From Cytophagales bacterium (GTDB taxonomy: Bacteria > Bacteroidota > Bacteroidia > Cytophagales > 172606-1), in NCBI GenBank assembly GCA_030446715.1, contig JAUJMU010000001.1, positions 473,297 through 537,296 on the forward strand: 64,000 bases of DNA. Reading direction: 5' to 3'. The translations under genes and the position numbers were made by a program. The notes under the pieces are model-generated. The model ran no database searches. It was not told where the DNA came from and saw only the letters and a program-made list of their open reading frames with translations. This document shows, in pieces, positions 27,010 to 36,240 of this stretch. Position 1 is the stretch's first letter. The number at the start of each line of letters is the position of its first letter.

Positions 27010-28770
27010 ATGAACAAGCTCTACAAACTTGGGGTAATTCTGTTGCCCTTTCTCTTTTTTGCCTGCGGTAAAACGCCAAAGAATGATTCTGAAAGTACCC
27101 ATTCGCGTCTCGCCCGGGGAGGTAAGGCGTACGGAGGGGTTTTCCGGATCAGTGAATCTGAATACATCAAGTCGCTGTACCCGCCCAATATCACCGATGC
27201 CTATTCGTACCGGGTGGCATCGCAGGTATACGAGGGGCTTTTTAAGTTTGATCCTGCCTCCCTGCAAGTTATTTCCGGACTGGCCGAGTCGTATGAGGTG
27301 GACAGTAGCCGCACGGTGTACACTTTCAAACTGAGAAAAGGTGTTTACTTTCACGATGATGAATGTTTCGCCGGCGGCCGCGGACGGGAACTGATTGCTG
27401 AAGATGTAAAGTACTGTTTCACGCAACTTTGCACCCAGAGCCCCCACAACCAGAACTCCGGACTTCTGACCATCCTGAAGGGTGCTGAAGAATACTACCA
27501 ATCAACGGCCGGTGGCAATAATGTTTCCAACAACCTGGAAAGTATCCAGGTGCTCGACAAGCATACCCTACAGCTTACTCTGCAAAAGCCTTCTTCTATC
27601 CTGCTGTATAACCTGGCCCGGCCGGGAAGCTTTATCTATCCCAGAGAAGCTTTCCAGAAGTACGGCCTTGAAATGCGCATCAAGGCAGTAGGCACCGGCC
27701 CGTTCCGCCTGACGGATGTCGACGAGAACATCTCGATGATATTCAGGCGCCACAACCGCTACTACGGCACCGATAGCCTTGGCAACCAGTTGCCGTTTCT
27801 GGAAGCGGTAAGCATTCAGTTTATCAAGGATAAGAAGACTGAATTGTTTGAATTCAAAAAGGGGAATCTCGATATGCTGTACCGCCTGCCTACTGAGTAC
27901 ATCATCGAAATCCTGGAACAAATGGGCAAAGGCACTGAAGGAGGTGAATACAGCCAGTACCAGTTGCAGCGGGAGCCAGAGATGAATTCACAGTACCTTG
28001 CTTTCCATATGCAGAATGGTATTTTCAAAGACATCAATATCCGGAAGGCTTTCTCCTACGCCATTGACCGCGAAAATATTCTGGAATTTACCCTCAACGG
28101 GGAAGGCTTTGCCCCGGGCGTACACGGCGTCACGCCGCCTGCTTTTAATGATTACAACATCAGCGGGATCACCGGATACAAACTGAATGTAGACTCGGCC
28201 CGCTATTATCTGGCAAAGGCTGGTTACCCCAATGGCAAAGGCTTTCCGGAGCTTACGCTACAGCTCAATGCCGAAGGGTCACGCAACACCAATGTAGCAG
28301 TGGCCGTGCAGAAGCAACTGAAAGATAACCTGAATGTGAACATCGGACTCAACGTGGTGCCCATTGCGCAAAGCGTTGAAAACGCCATCACCGGAAACTT
28401 CAGCTTTCTGCGGATAGCATGGCAGGCGGACTATCCGAATGCTGAAAACTTCCTCTGGCTTTTCTACGGCAAGTCGGTTCCGGCCCAGGCCAGCGCCAAA
28501 TCATTTCCCAATATTTTCCGATACAAAAACGCGGAGTTTGATCGTTTATATGAAAGCGCCCTTCAGGCGGCAACCATTGAAGAAGCGAACCGGTACTTCA
28601 AAGAAGCCGAGCAGGTGCTGATGAACGACGCTCCGGTGATTGTGCTCTGGTATGACGAAGGTTACCGGCTGATACAGTCTTACGTGAAGAGTTTCCCAAA
28701 CAATCCTATGCAGTACCGGGACCTGAGTCAGGTATGGTTTGACACTGCAAAGATCAGGCAAGAACAATAG
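27010..28770 (+). CDS. Peptide ABC-transporter substrate-binding lipoprotein (SBP_bac_5)
   Basis: A 586-residue extracytoplasmic solute-binding protein. Lipobox LFFAC ends the signal peptide. The family blocks are VYEGLFKFDPASLQVISGLAESYEV, YTFKLRKGVYFHDDE, LTLQKPSSILLYNLA, GTGPFRL and IRKAFSYAIDRENIL. Such proteins deliver oligopeptides or nickel-type cargo to an ABC permease, but no permease gene is adjacent, as is common in Bacteroidota. It lies 23 bp after exonuclease III and ends at a very strong terminator. Confidence 0.92.
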   Translation: MNKLYKLGVILLPFLFFACGKTPKNDSESTHSRLARGGKAYGGVFRISESEYIKSLYPPNITDAYSYRVASQVYEGLFKFDPASLQVISGLAESYEVDSSRTVYTFKLRKGVYFHDDECFAGGRGRELIAEDVKYCFTQLCTQSPHNQNSGLLTILKGAEEYYQSTAGGNNVSNNLESIQVLDKHTLQLTLQKPSSILLYNLARPGSFIYPREAFQKYGLEMRIKAVGTGPFRLTDVDENISMIFRRHNRYYGTDSLGNQLPFLEAVSIQFIKDKKTELFEFKKGNLDMLYRLPTEYIIEILEQMGKGTEGGEYSQYQLQREPEMNSQYLAFHMQNGIFKDINIRKAFSYAIDRENILEFTLNGEGFAPGVHGVTPPAFNDYNISGITGYKLNVDSARYYLAKAGYPNGKGFPELTLQLNAEGSRNTNVAVAVQKQLKDNLNVNIGLNVVPIAQSVENAITGNFSFLRIAWQADYPNAENFLWLFYGKSVPAQASAKSFPNIFRYKNAEFDRLYESALQAATIEEANRYFKEAEQVLMNDAPVIVLWYDEGYRLIQSYVKSFPNNPMQYRDLSQVWFDTAKIRQEQ

Positions 28771-28805
28771 GAAGGGAAAACGTAACTGCTCTCAGTGGCA
28801 TACGT

Positions 28806-28852
28806 AAAATCTTCACACAAACTCCCGGGGAGCTTTGTGTGAAGATTTTGCT
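28806..28852 (+). terminator. Very stable terminator
   Basis: A perfect 16-bp stem (AAAATCTTCACACAAA at 28806-28821, complement at 28834-28849) capped by a GC-rich loop that can itself pair (CTCC/GGAG). It is symmetric enough to work in both directions. Confidence 0.88.
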
Positions 28853-29099
28853 TTAAAGAGGTTTATATTAGCCTCAGTTGCATGGGATTTAAGGCAGATA
28901 TGGGTATATTTTATATCTGGTTTCATCGCTCTTGTTTAAGAACCTTTGATCGCGTAGGATATGCGGCATTTTCAGCCGGACTTACCTTTGTTCAGCTTAC
29001 CCCGGTGAGCCATTCCTGAATAGAATTTGTTACAAATACTTTAATATACCCAGACCTTAACCGGCTAGCTTTCTCCGCTACCACTACCACACCGTTATC
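28853..29099. other. Intergenic region before the DUF4175 gene
   Basis: No gene or clear signal beyond the terminator to its left. It must contain the promoter for the long gene that follows; no full TTTG/TAnnTTTG pair is visible. Confidence 0.4.
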
Positions 29100-32000
29100 A
29101 TGGCAAATGCTCCTTATCCACTGCTGCTTCAGAAGTTATCGGATTACAAAAGAAGTACTACCGTAATCTGCTCATCCGTGGTGCCATCATCACTACTGCT
29201 CTTCTGCTGAGTGCATTTCTGGCCGTGAACACCCTCGAATACTTCGGCCAGTTCGACACACTGATCCGGGGCGTGCTGTTCTTCCTGTTTCTGGGTCTGG
29301 CGTTGTACGCAAGTTATCACTGGGTGCTGGATCCGATCCTTAAACTCTTTAACCTGAACCGCCAGATCTCGAACGAAGAAGCTGCCCGGCAGATTGGTTT
29401 TTACTTCAAGGACATCAATGATAAACTGGTAAATGCCATTCAATTATATGACCTCAACAGTTCGCAGAGTGAACTGATCAGAGCCAGTATTGATCAGAAA
29501 ACCAAGCAGCTCAGCCTGATTCCTTTCACGGAAGCAGTCGATACCAGTGCCAACCGCCGCTACCTAAGGTATATTATTCCGCCAGCCCTGCTGATTCTGA
29601 TTATTCTGTTTGCGGCGCCCCAGTTTTTTACCGAAAGTTCCGCCCGGATTATTAACTTCCGCCGTACCTATGTTCCGGCGGCTCCGTTCTCTTTTCAGTT
29701 AAAAAACAAGACGCTGCAGGTTTTCAAGAATGAAGACTACACAGTCCGGCTGGCGCTGCAAGGCAATGCTCTTCCTGAGTCAGTGTACCTGATCTCCAAT
29801 GGTCGTCGTTACAAAATGACTGCCGGTGATAACCGCAATTATGAGTACACGTTCTCTAAAATTCAGAAGCCATTTGATTTTAATTTTGAAGCTGCCGGCT
29901 TTTATTCCGAGAATTACGAGGTAAAGTTGATTACCAGGCCTAATCTTAAATTGTTCAATGCCCGGCTGAATTACCCCGGTTATCTGAAGCGCCCGGCTGA
30001 GAAGCTTAACAATGTAGGCAATCTGCTCGTACCGGAAGGCACCGAGATTCAGTGGGAGTTTTTCTCGGCCGATACCGATAGCGTACTGGTGTTCTTCGAA
30101 TCCGAAGGGAACGTTTTGCCGGCGCTGAAGCAGAACGATGACCTTTTTGAGTTCAGCAAGAAGGCAGCCAAGTCACAATCCTATCAGGTAAAGTTGAAGA
30201 ATGAACACGGCTTCAACCGGGAAGCCATTAACTATTACCTTGAGGTGATACCCGATCAGCATCCTAAGATCAGCGTCGAAACTTTCAGGGACACAACTCT
30301 CTTCAATTACCTGGTATTTGGCGGCAATATTGCTGATGACTACGGCTTCACCCGTCTTGCTATCCGGTACGAAGTCATACCCGGCGGGGAAGAGGCTGCC
30401 AACCGGCGCCGTGGTTCAATTCCGCTTGCTGTAAACCGTAACCAGACCCTGCAGAATTTTTATCATCAATGGCCCATTGATCAGCTTAAGCTGCAGCCGG
30501 GTGACCGGATCGAGTACTTTGTGCAGGTGTGGGATAATGACGGTGTTAATGGTCCCAAGTCTACCCGTTCGTCGGCCTTCACGTTTGATATCCCTTCCAT
30601 GGAAAAGCTGGAGGCAGAAGTCAGCCAGTCCAACAAGCAGGCTGAAAACAAAATTAGTTCTGCCTTATCCAAGGCCAGTAGCCTGAAGAAGGACATTGCT
30701 GCGGTAGACAACCGGCTCAAATCCAAAAAGACTCTGGACTATCAGGATAAAAAAGCCCTTGAAGACCTGCTGAAGAAACGCAACGACCTTGTGGATGAAC
30801 TGAAGCAACTTCAGAAGCAGATGGAAGATCTCAATAAGCAGCAGCAGCGTTTCGATCAGTTCAGTCCGCAGATGATGGACAAAATGGAACAGCTGCAAAA
30901 GCTGATGGATAATCTTCTCGATGATGAAACAAAGAAGCTTTACGACGAGCTTAAGAAGTTGCTCGAAAACAACCGCAACCCGCAGGATGCCCAAAAAGAT
31001 CTGCTGGAAAAATTGAATAAAAAAGAAGGCACACTGGAGAAAGAAGTAGAACGTGCCTTAGAAATGTTTAAGCAACTCCAGTTTGAGCAAAAGCTGGAAA
31101 ATCAGATTCAGGATTTAAAAGAAATGGCCAAAGAACAGGAGCAACTGAGCCAGCAATCCCTTGAAAAAAATAACGAACAACAGCAACTGAAAAACGACCA
31201 GCAGAAGCTGAAAGAGAAATTTGAACAGAACAAAGAAGAACTGAATCAGCTTGAAGAATTGAACAAATCCCTTGAAGATCCAAATCAGATGGAGGATACT
31301 TCCCCGGCTGAGCAGGAAATTTCTGAGGAGCAGCAGGAGAGCATGGAACAGCTGAACAAAGACCAGAATAAGAAAGCCTCCGAATCACAAAAGAAGGCGG
31401 CCCAGAAAATGCAGGAGATGGCCCAGCAGCTTTCCGAAATGCAGACCGGTATGTCCATGGAGCAGGATCAGGAAAACCTGGACAATTTGCGTGATATTCT
31501 TGAGAACCTGATTAAGCTGTCTTTTGACCAGGAAAAGGTGATGAAAGATTTCCGCAGTGTAAATCTATCTGATCCCCGGTTCCAAAAGCTCTCTCAGGAA
31601 CAACTGAAACTGAAGGATGACGGAAAGATTATCGAAGACAGTCTGTATTCTCTTGCAAAGCGGGTCTTTCAGATTGAGTCTTTTGTAACCCGGGAAGTAA
31701 CCGCCATGAAAGAACATATGGACGGCAGTGTAAAAGGTATCCGGGAGCGGAAAATGGGTTATGTGTCCAGCGAACAGCAACTTGCCATGACGTCTATGAA
31801 TAACCTTGCCCTGCTGCTGAACGATGTACTCAAACAGATGCAGGAGCAGATGGCACAAGCCAAGTCCGGTAAGAGTGGCAAGAAGGGCAAATCCAAGCCC
31901 AATTCTCCCGGTATGAGCGAAATTCAGCGTCAGCTAAACGAGCGGATCGAAAGCCTTAAACAAAGCGGTAAGGGTGGCCGTGAACTTTCTGAAGAACTTG

Positions 32001-32407
32001 CCAAACTGGCGGCCGAGCAGGAAATGTTACGCAAAGCACTCCAGGAATTTGAGAAAGCTTACAAGCAGGACAAAAACGGCACGGGTGGCAATATGGAAGA
32101 GTTGATCAAAAAGATGGAAGAAACTGAAAAAGAACTTGTAAATAAAAACGTCAACCAGAAAACCCTTGACCGGCAGAAAGTTATACTAACCCGACTGCTG
32201 GAATCGGAAAAAGCCATGAAGGAGCAGGAAGAAGAGGAGCGTCGGGAAGCGCAGCAGGCCAAAGATAAGCCTAAACCTGTGCCCCCCCAACTGGAAAGAT
32301 ACATGAAGAATAAGGAGAACCAGATTGATCTTCTGAAAACCATTCCTCCTTCCCTTGCGCCTTACTATAAAAGAGAGGTTGATGAATACTTTAAAAAAAT
32401 AGAATAG
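29100..32407 (+). CDS. Very long DUF4175-type membrane protein, N-terminal frameshift
   Basis: Read from the ATG at 29100 the protein is about 1,100 residues. The first frame stops after 36 codons; adding one A to AAAA at 29148-29151 joins MANAPYPLLLQKLSDYKKKYY to NLLIRGAIITTALLLSAFLAVNTLEYFG. Three hydrophobic segments lie in the first 160 residues (ITTALLLSAFL, VLFFLFLGLALYASYHWV, IIPPALLILIILFAAPQFF). A beta-rich exported part follows to about 450. Then comes a long Gln/Lys/Glu coiled coil (about 460-800) and a basic GKSGKKGKSK patch. Proteins of this shape are widespread in Bacteroidota and have no assigned role; envelope stress or cell-shape scaffolding would be a guess. Confidence 0.85.
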
Positions 32408-32410
32408 TCT

Positions 32411-32430
32411 CCTGAAATAGTTTTTTCAGG
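32411..32430 (+). terminator. Weak hairpin after the DUF4175 gene
   Basis: CCTGAAA (32411-32417) pairs with TTTCAGG (32424-32430). There is no T run after it, so termination is uncertain. Confidence 0.35.
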
Positions 32431-32440
32431 TGTTTACATC

Positions 32441-32467
32441 TTTGTTCTGGTTCTACGTATATTTTTG
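32441..32467 (+). promoter_or_regulatory. Candidate promoter of the rsbW-ybeY-mnmG run
   Basis: TTTG at 32441-32444 and TATTTTTG at 32460-32467 match the Bacteroidota -33 and -7 boxes, with a spacer of 15 nt that is shorter than the usual 19-21. The leader to the ATG at 32512 would be about 38 nt. Confidence 0.4.
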
Positions 32468-32511
32468 CATTGTTTCCCGTATATATGCTTTACTTATAAT
32501 ATTGACTTAAC

Positions 32512-32931
32512 ATGAACACCAACTCGGTTATGGACTCTATCCGCATTCAAATACCTTCCATCGTGGAAAACATCCGAATTGTGGAGAGTTTTATTGATAA
32601 CACCAAAGACGTTTATGATATCAATGACGACATATATGGCAACATCATGATTTCCGTAACGGAGGCAGTGAATAACGCCATCAAGCACGGCAACAAAGAG
32701 AACCCGGATAAAAAGGTTGCCTTAGCTCTTTCCTTTCAGGAAAATGCCGTTAGCTTTTCCATTGAAGACGAAGGTCCGGGATTTGACTCCACTAAGTTGG
32801 AAGATCCCACTGCTCCTGAAAATATTGACAAGCCCGGTGGCCGTGGCATTTTCCTGATGCGGCATTTGGCTGATGAGGTGCACTTCAAAAATAATGGCCG
32901 GACAGTTGATCTCGTTTTTTATTTTCCCTGA
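32512..32931 (+). CDS. RsbW-like anti-sigma / serine kinase (HATPase)
   Basis: The 139-residue protein is a stand-alone GHKL ATPase domain. The N box is SVTEAVNNAIKHGN, the G1 box is EDEGPGFD and the G2 region is GGRGIFLMRHLAD. Such proteins bind ATP and act as anti-sigma factors or kinases of anti-anti-sigma proteins. No STAS-domain partner is near. Its TGA overlaps the ATG of ybeY (TGATG), showing translational coupling. Confidence 0.9.
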   Translation: MNTNSVMDSIRIQIPSIVENIRIVESFIDNTKDVYDINDDIYGNIMISVTEAVNNAIKHGNKENPDKKVALALSFQENAVSFSIEDEGPGFDSTKLEDPTAPENIDKPGGRGIFLMRHLADEVHFKNNGRTVDLVFYFP

Positions 32932-33356
32932 TGAGTTCAATTTCCTACTTTTCGGAAGGCGTAATCTTCAAGCTTCCTCAAAAAAAAGTTATAAACTGCT
33001 GGATTAAAGATATTATTTCTGGGGAAGGTTTTCATCTTGAGCATCTCAACTTCATTTTTTGTTCTGATGACTATCTTCTTCAGATGAATCAACAATATCT
33101 TTTTCACGATTTTTACACTGATATCATTACTTTCAATACTTCGGATTTGCCCCAAGTTATTGAGGGCGAAATTTTCATCAGTATTGACAGGGTTCAAGAA
33201 AATGCGTCCTCCCATAATGTTATTACAATATCTGAACTTTATCGCGTAATGGCCCATGGTGTATTGCACCTTCTTGGCTATGATGACCACGGAGAGGACA
33301 AGGTTCTGATCATGCGCCGAAAAGAAGATTCTTGCTTATCTTTGCTTCAACTTTAA
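32931..33356 (+). CDS. ybeY: rRNA maturation endoribonuclease YbeY
   Basis: A 141-residue zinc endoribonuclease for 16S rRNA 3' maturation and ribosome quality control. The metal site is MAHGVLHLLGYDDHGEDKVLIMRRKE, giving H-G-x-L-H-L-x-G-Y-D-x-H. DIITFNTSDLPQVIEGEIFISIDRV is the other conserved block. It overlaps the preceding gene by a base. The first parS-like palindrome begins within its stop codon. Confidence 0.95.
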   Translation: MSSISYFSEGVIFKLPQKKVINCWIKDIISGEGFHLEHLNFIFCSDDYLLQMNQQYLFHDFYTDIITFNTSDLPQVIEGEIFISIDRVQENASSHNVITISELYRVMAHGVLHLLGYDDHGEDKVLIMRRKEDSCLSLLQL

Positions 33357-33378
33357 AATGTTCCACGTGGAACATTTT
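33355..33378. promoter_or_regulatory. parS-like ParB-binding site 1
   Basis: The 16-bp core TGTTCCACGTGGAACA (33359-33374) is a perfect palindrome extended by A and T runs to 24 bp. It fits the known parS family, whose consensus is TGTTTCACGTGAAACA and whose CC/GG variant occurs in other bacteria. It sits between ybeY and mnmG, close to the presumed origin. Confidence 0.85.
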
Positions 33379-33402
33379 TTGTTTGTATATAAATTTCTTC
33401 AA

Positions 33403-33420
33403 ATGTTCCACGTGGAACAT
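33403..33420. promoter_or_regulatory. parS-like ParB-binding site 2
   Basis: A second identical 16-bp core (33404-33419), perfect over 18 bp with its flanks. Its centre is 45 bp from that of site 1 and it ends 16 bp before the mnmG start codon, so bound ParB could also affect mnmG expression. Confidence 0.85.
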
Positions 33421-33435
33421 CAAACGTAAAAAGGT

Positions 33436-35298
33436 ATGTTGCCAGATTATGATGTGATAGTAGTAGGGGCAGGACACGCTGGCTGTGAGGCAGCAGCGGC
33501 AGCGGCCAACATGGGATCCACAGTGCTGCTGATCACCATGAATATGCAAACCATTGCGCAGATGTCTTGCAATCCAGCAATGGGCGGGGTGGCAAAAGGG
33601 CAAATAGTACGGGAAGTGGATGCACTGGGGGGACTGTCGGGTATAATCACGGACAAAACCATGATCCAGTTTCGCATGCTCAACCAATCAAAGGGTGCGG
33701 CCATGTGGAGTCCAAGGGCCCAAAGCGACCGGATGAAATTTGCCGAAGAGTGGCGGCTGTCATTGGAAGCAATACCCAATGTCGATTTCTGGCAGGAGAT
33801 GGTGAGCGGCTTACTCGTAAAGGAGGGGCAGGTAGCAGGCGTACGTACCTCAATGGGCATTGAAATCAAGGCAAAAGCAGTAGTGCTGACCAATGGCACT
33901 TTCCTCAACGGGATCATTCACATAGGAGAAAAAAACTTTGGCGGTGGCCGGACCAGCGAGAAAGCAGCAACCGGCATAACGGAGCAATTGGTAGAATTGG
34001 GATTTGAATCCGGACGCATGAAAACGGGTACGCCGCCACGGGTAGACGGTCGGTCACTGAATTACAATCTGATGCAGGAACAACCCGGAGATAAGAACCC
34101 CGGCAAATTTTCCTACACCGATACCCAACCGCTGACAAAGCAAAGAAGTTGTTATATCACCTATACCAATGAAGAAGTCCATGAGGCGCTAAAAACTGGC
34201 TTTGAAAAATCACCTATGTTCACTGGCCGGATACAAGGCTTGGGCCCTCGGTATTGCCCTTCCGTGGAGGATAAAATAAACCGCTTTGCGGATAAGGACA
34301 GACACCAGATATTCGTAGAACCGGAAGGTTGGAACACGGTGGAAATTTACGTAAATGGCTTTTCAACCTCCCTCCCGGAAGATGTACAGTATAAAGCACT
34401 GAAAAAAATACCCGGATTTGAAACTGTGAAAATGTTCCGGCCGGGATACGCCATAGAATATGATTATTTCCCCCCAACTCAGTTACATCTAACCCTGGAA
34501 ACCAGACTGGTGCAGAACCTTTATTTTGCCGGCCAGATCAACGGCACTACCGGCTATGAAGAAGCAGCGTGTCAGGGCCTGATGGCGGGTATTAATGCAC
34601 ACAATAAAGTTCACAAAAAGGAGCCCTTTGTACTCCAGCGGTCCGAAGCCTACATTGGAGTTTTGATCGATGACCTGATTAACAAAGGCACTGAAGAACC
34701 GTACCGCATGTTTACTTCCCGGGCTGAGTACCGCATACTGCTGAGGCAGGACAATGCCGATATTCGTTTGACCGAAAAAGGGTATCGTCTTGGTCTGGCA
34801 TCCGAAGACCGGTATCGGAAAATGATTGAAAAAAAGGAGCAGACAGCAAGGCTGATCAATGACCTGAAACAGAAAAAACTGGCTCCTGAAAGTATTAATC
34901 ATAATCTGGTGGAAATGGATACTGCACCGGTAAAGGAGAAAGTTTCGGCCCTGACGTTACTAAGAAGGCCAGAAATTACTATTAACAATTTGTTGGCAAT
35001 AGATCCAGAATTAGCAAGTTATCTGGAGAACTACAGGGAGGAAGTACGGCAACAGGCTGAAATCGCCGTCAAGTACGAGAGTTATATTGACAAGGAAGAA
35101 AAGACAGCGGAAAGAATGCGGGAACTGGAAAATTTTCAGATTTCGCAAAATTTCGATTACGACCGGCTGGTAGCTATGTCCAGAGAAGGCAGAGACAAGC
35201 TGAAAAAGATCAAGCCGGCCACCATCGGGCAGGCGTCCCGGATCAGTGGGGTATCACCTTCGGATATTTCAATATTGATGGTTTATCTGGGAAGATAA
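33436..35298 (+). CDS. mnmG: tRNA uridine-34 carboxymethylaminomethyl modification enzyme MnmG
   Basis: A 620-residue FAD enzyme that with MnmE adds cmnm5 to U34 of several tRNAs. The FAD-binding site is YDVIVVGAGHAGCEAAAAAANMG. SCNPAMGGVAKGQIVREVDALGG and GTPPRVDGRSLNYN are family signatures. The C-terminal helical part contains LLRRPEITINNLLAI, and the end AMSREGRDKLKKIKPATIGQASRISGVSPSD is classical. mnmG (gidA) is commonly near oriC, which agrees with the DnaA-box cluster 2.6 kb downstream. Confidence 0.98.
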   Translation: MLPDYDVIVVGAGHAGCEAAAAAANMGSTVLLITMNMQTIAQMSCNPAMGGVAKGQIVREVDALGGLSGIITDKTMIQFRMLNQSKGAAMWSPRAQSDRMKFAEEWRLSLEAIPNVDFWQEMVSGLLVKEGQVAGVRTSMGIEIKAKAVVLTNGTFLNGIIHIGEKNFGGGRTSEKAATGITEQLVELGFESGRMKTGTPPRVDGRSLNYNLMQEQPGDKNPGKFSYTDTQPLTKQRSCYITYTNEEVHEALKTGFEKSPMFTGRIQGLGPRYCPSVEDKINRFADKDRHQIFVEPEGWNTVEIYVNGFSTSLPEDVQYKALKKIPGFETVKMFRPGYAIEYDYFPPTQLHLTLETRLVQNLYFAGQINGTTGYEEAACQGLMAGINAHNKVHKKEPFVLQRSEAYIGVLIDDLINKGTEEPYRMFTSRAEYRILLRQDNADIRLTEKGYRLGLASEDRYRKMIEKKEQTARLINDLKQKKLAPESINHNLVEMDTAPVKEKVSALTLLRRPEITINNLLAIDPELASYLENYREEVRQQAEIAVKYESYIDKEEKTAERMRELENFQISQNFDYDRLVAMSREGRDKLKKIKPATIGQASRISGVSPSDISILMVYLGR

Positions 35299-35300
35299 AT

Positions 35301-36182
35301 ATGATTGAAACAGTAGAGGTTTGCCCGGTTTGCGATTGTAAAGAACAAAAATTGTACTTAACCTGCCGTGACCATACAGTTTCGGGAGAAGAGTTCAAAG
35401 TAAAGCAGTGCACCGACTGCGGATTTCGATTCACCAGCCCGCGGCCGGCACAAGCTGCCATTGGGAAATATTATCAATCCGAAAATTATGTTTCGCACAG
35501 TGGGACCAGTAAGGGCCTGATCAATAAATTGTACCATACAGTCCGGAGAAAAACCTTGAAGGACAAGCTGAGCCTTATCAATCAGCTGCACCCCCGGGGA
35601 ACGCTACTCGATGTAGGCTGCGGTACGGGTGATTTTCTGAAAGCCTGCCGGGACCGGGGTTGGGCGGCAAAAGGGATTGAGGCCGATCCGGTAGCCCGGC
35701 AGAAGGCACAGGAAAATAGCGGAGTGGAAGTAAACGAAGATTTATTGACGGCATTCAAAGCAAGAAAGTTTGATGTGATTACGCTGTGGCACGTGCTTGA
35801 GCATCTGCACCAGCTCGAAGAGTCCATTATCCGGCTTAAACAATTGCTGGACAAAGAAGGTGTTTTAGTGGTAGCCGTTCCCAACAGTAACTCACTCGAT
35901 GCCCGTATTTACCACGAATATTGGGCGGCATACGATGTACCGCGGCACCTATATCATTTTGATCAGCGGTCAATGGCGCTGCTGCTGGAAAAACACGGTC
36001 TCAAAATTGCAGGTATAAAACCAATGAAATTTGATGCCTTTTATATCAGCCTGCTGAGTACCAAATACAAGTACGGCCAAACCCGATACGTAGAGTCAGT
36101 AAAAAACGGTCTTTATTCCAATATATGGGCGGCCCGAAACGGTAAAAATTATTCAAGTATCACGTACATTGTTTCGCAGTAA
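35301..36182 (+). CDS. Methyltransferase with N-terminal zinc-ribbon-like part
   Basis: 293 residues. The start has paired cysteines (CPVCDCKEQKLYLTCRDH, then VKQCTDCGFRFTSPRP), a likely zinc knuckle as in several sugar or lipid methyltransferases. The SAM site is GTLLDVGCGTGDFLKACRDRGW (about 93-113). ITLWHVLEHLHQLEESIIRLKQLL and VVAVPNSNSLDARIYHEYWAAYDVPRHLYHF are typical of Methyltransf_23. It starts 2 bp after mnmG, so the two are co-transcribed. Substrate unknown. Confidence 0.88.
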   Translation: MIETVEVCPVCDCKEQKLYLTCRDHTVSGEEFKVKQCTDCGFRFTSPRPAQAAIGKYYQSENYVSHSGTSKGLINKLYHTVRRKTLKDKLSLINQLHPRGTLLDVGCGTGDFLKACRDRGWAAKGIEADPVARQKAQENSGVEVNEDLLTAFKARKFDVITLWHVLEHLHQLEESIIRLKQLLDKEGVLVVAVPNSNSLDARIYHEYWAAYDVPRHLYHFDQRSMALLLEKHGLKIAGIKPMKFDAFYISLLSTKYKYGQTRYVESVKNGLYSNIWAARNGKNYSSITYIVSQ

Positions 36183-36240
36183 ACCTTCCTGCCATACCTC
36201 GGCCCTCCCTGCCGGAGAGGGCCTTTTTCTATTATTCGTT

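Noticed and set aside
28806-28849. Transposon end
   Set aside because: The 16-bp inverted repeat is a simple terminator hairpin right after a stop codon, with no transposase or duplication near.
36169-36240. Start of the Ig-like lipoprotein at 36169
   Set aside because: The extra 24 residues precede a perfect lipoprotein signal peptide beginning at 36241.
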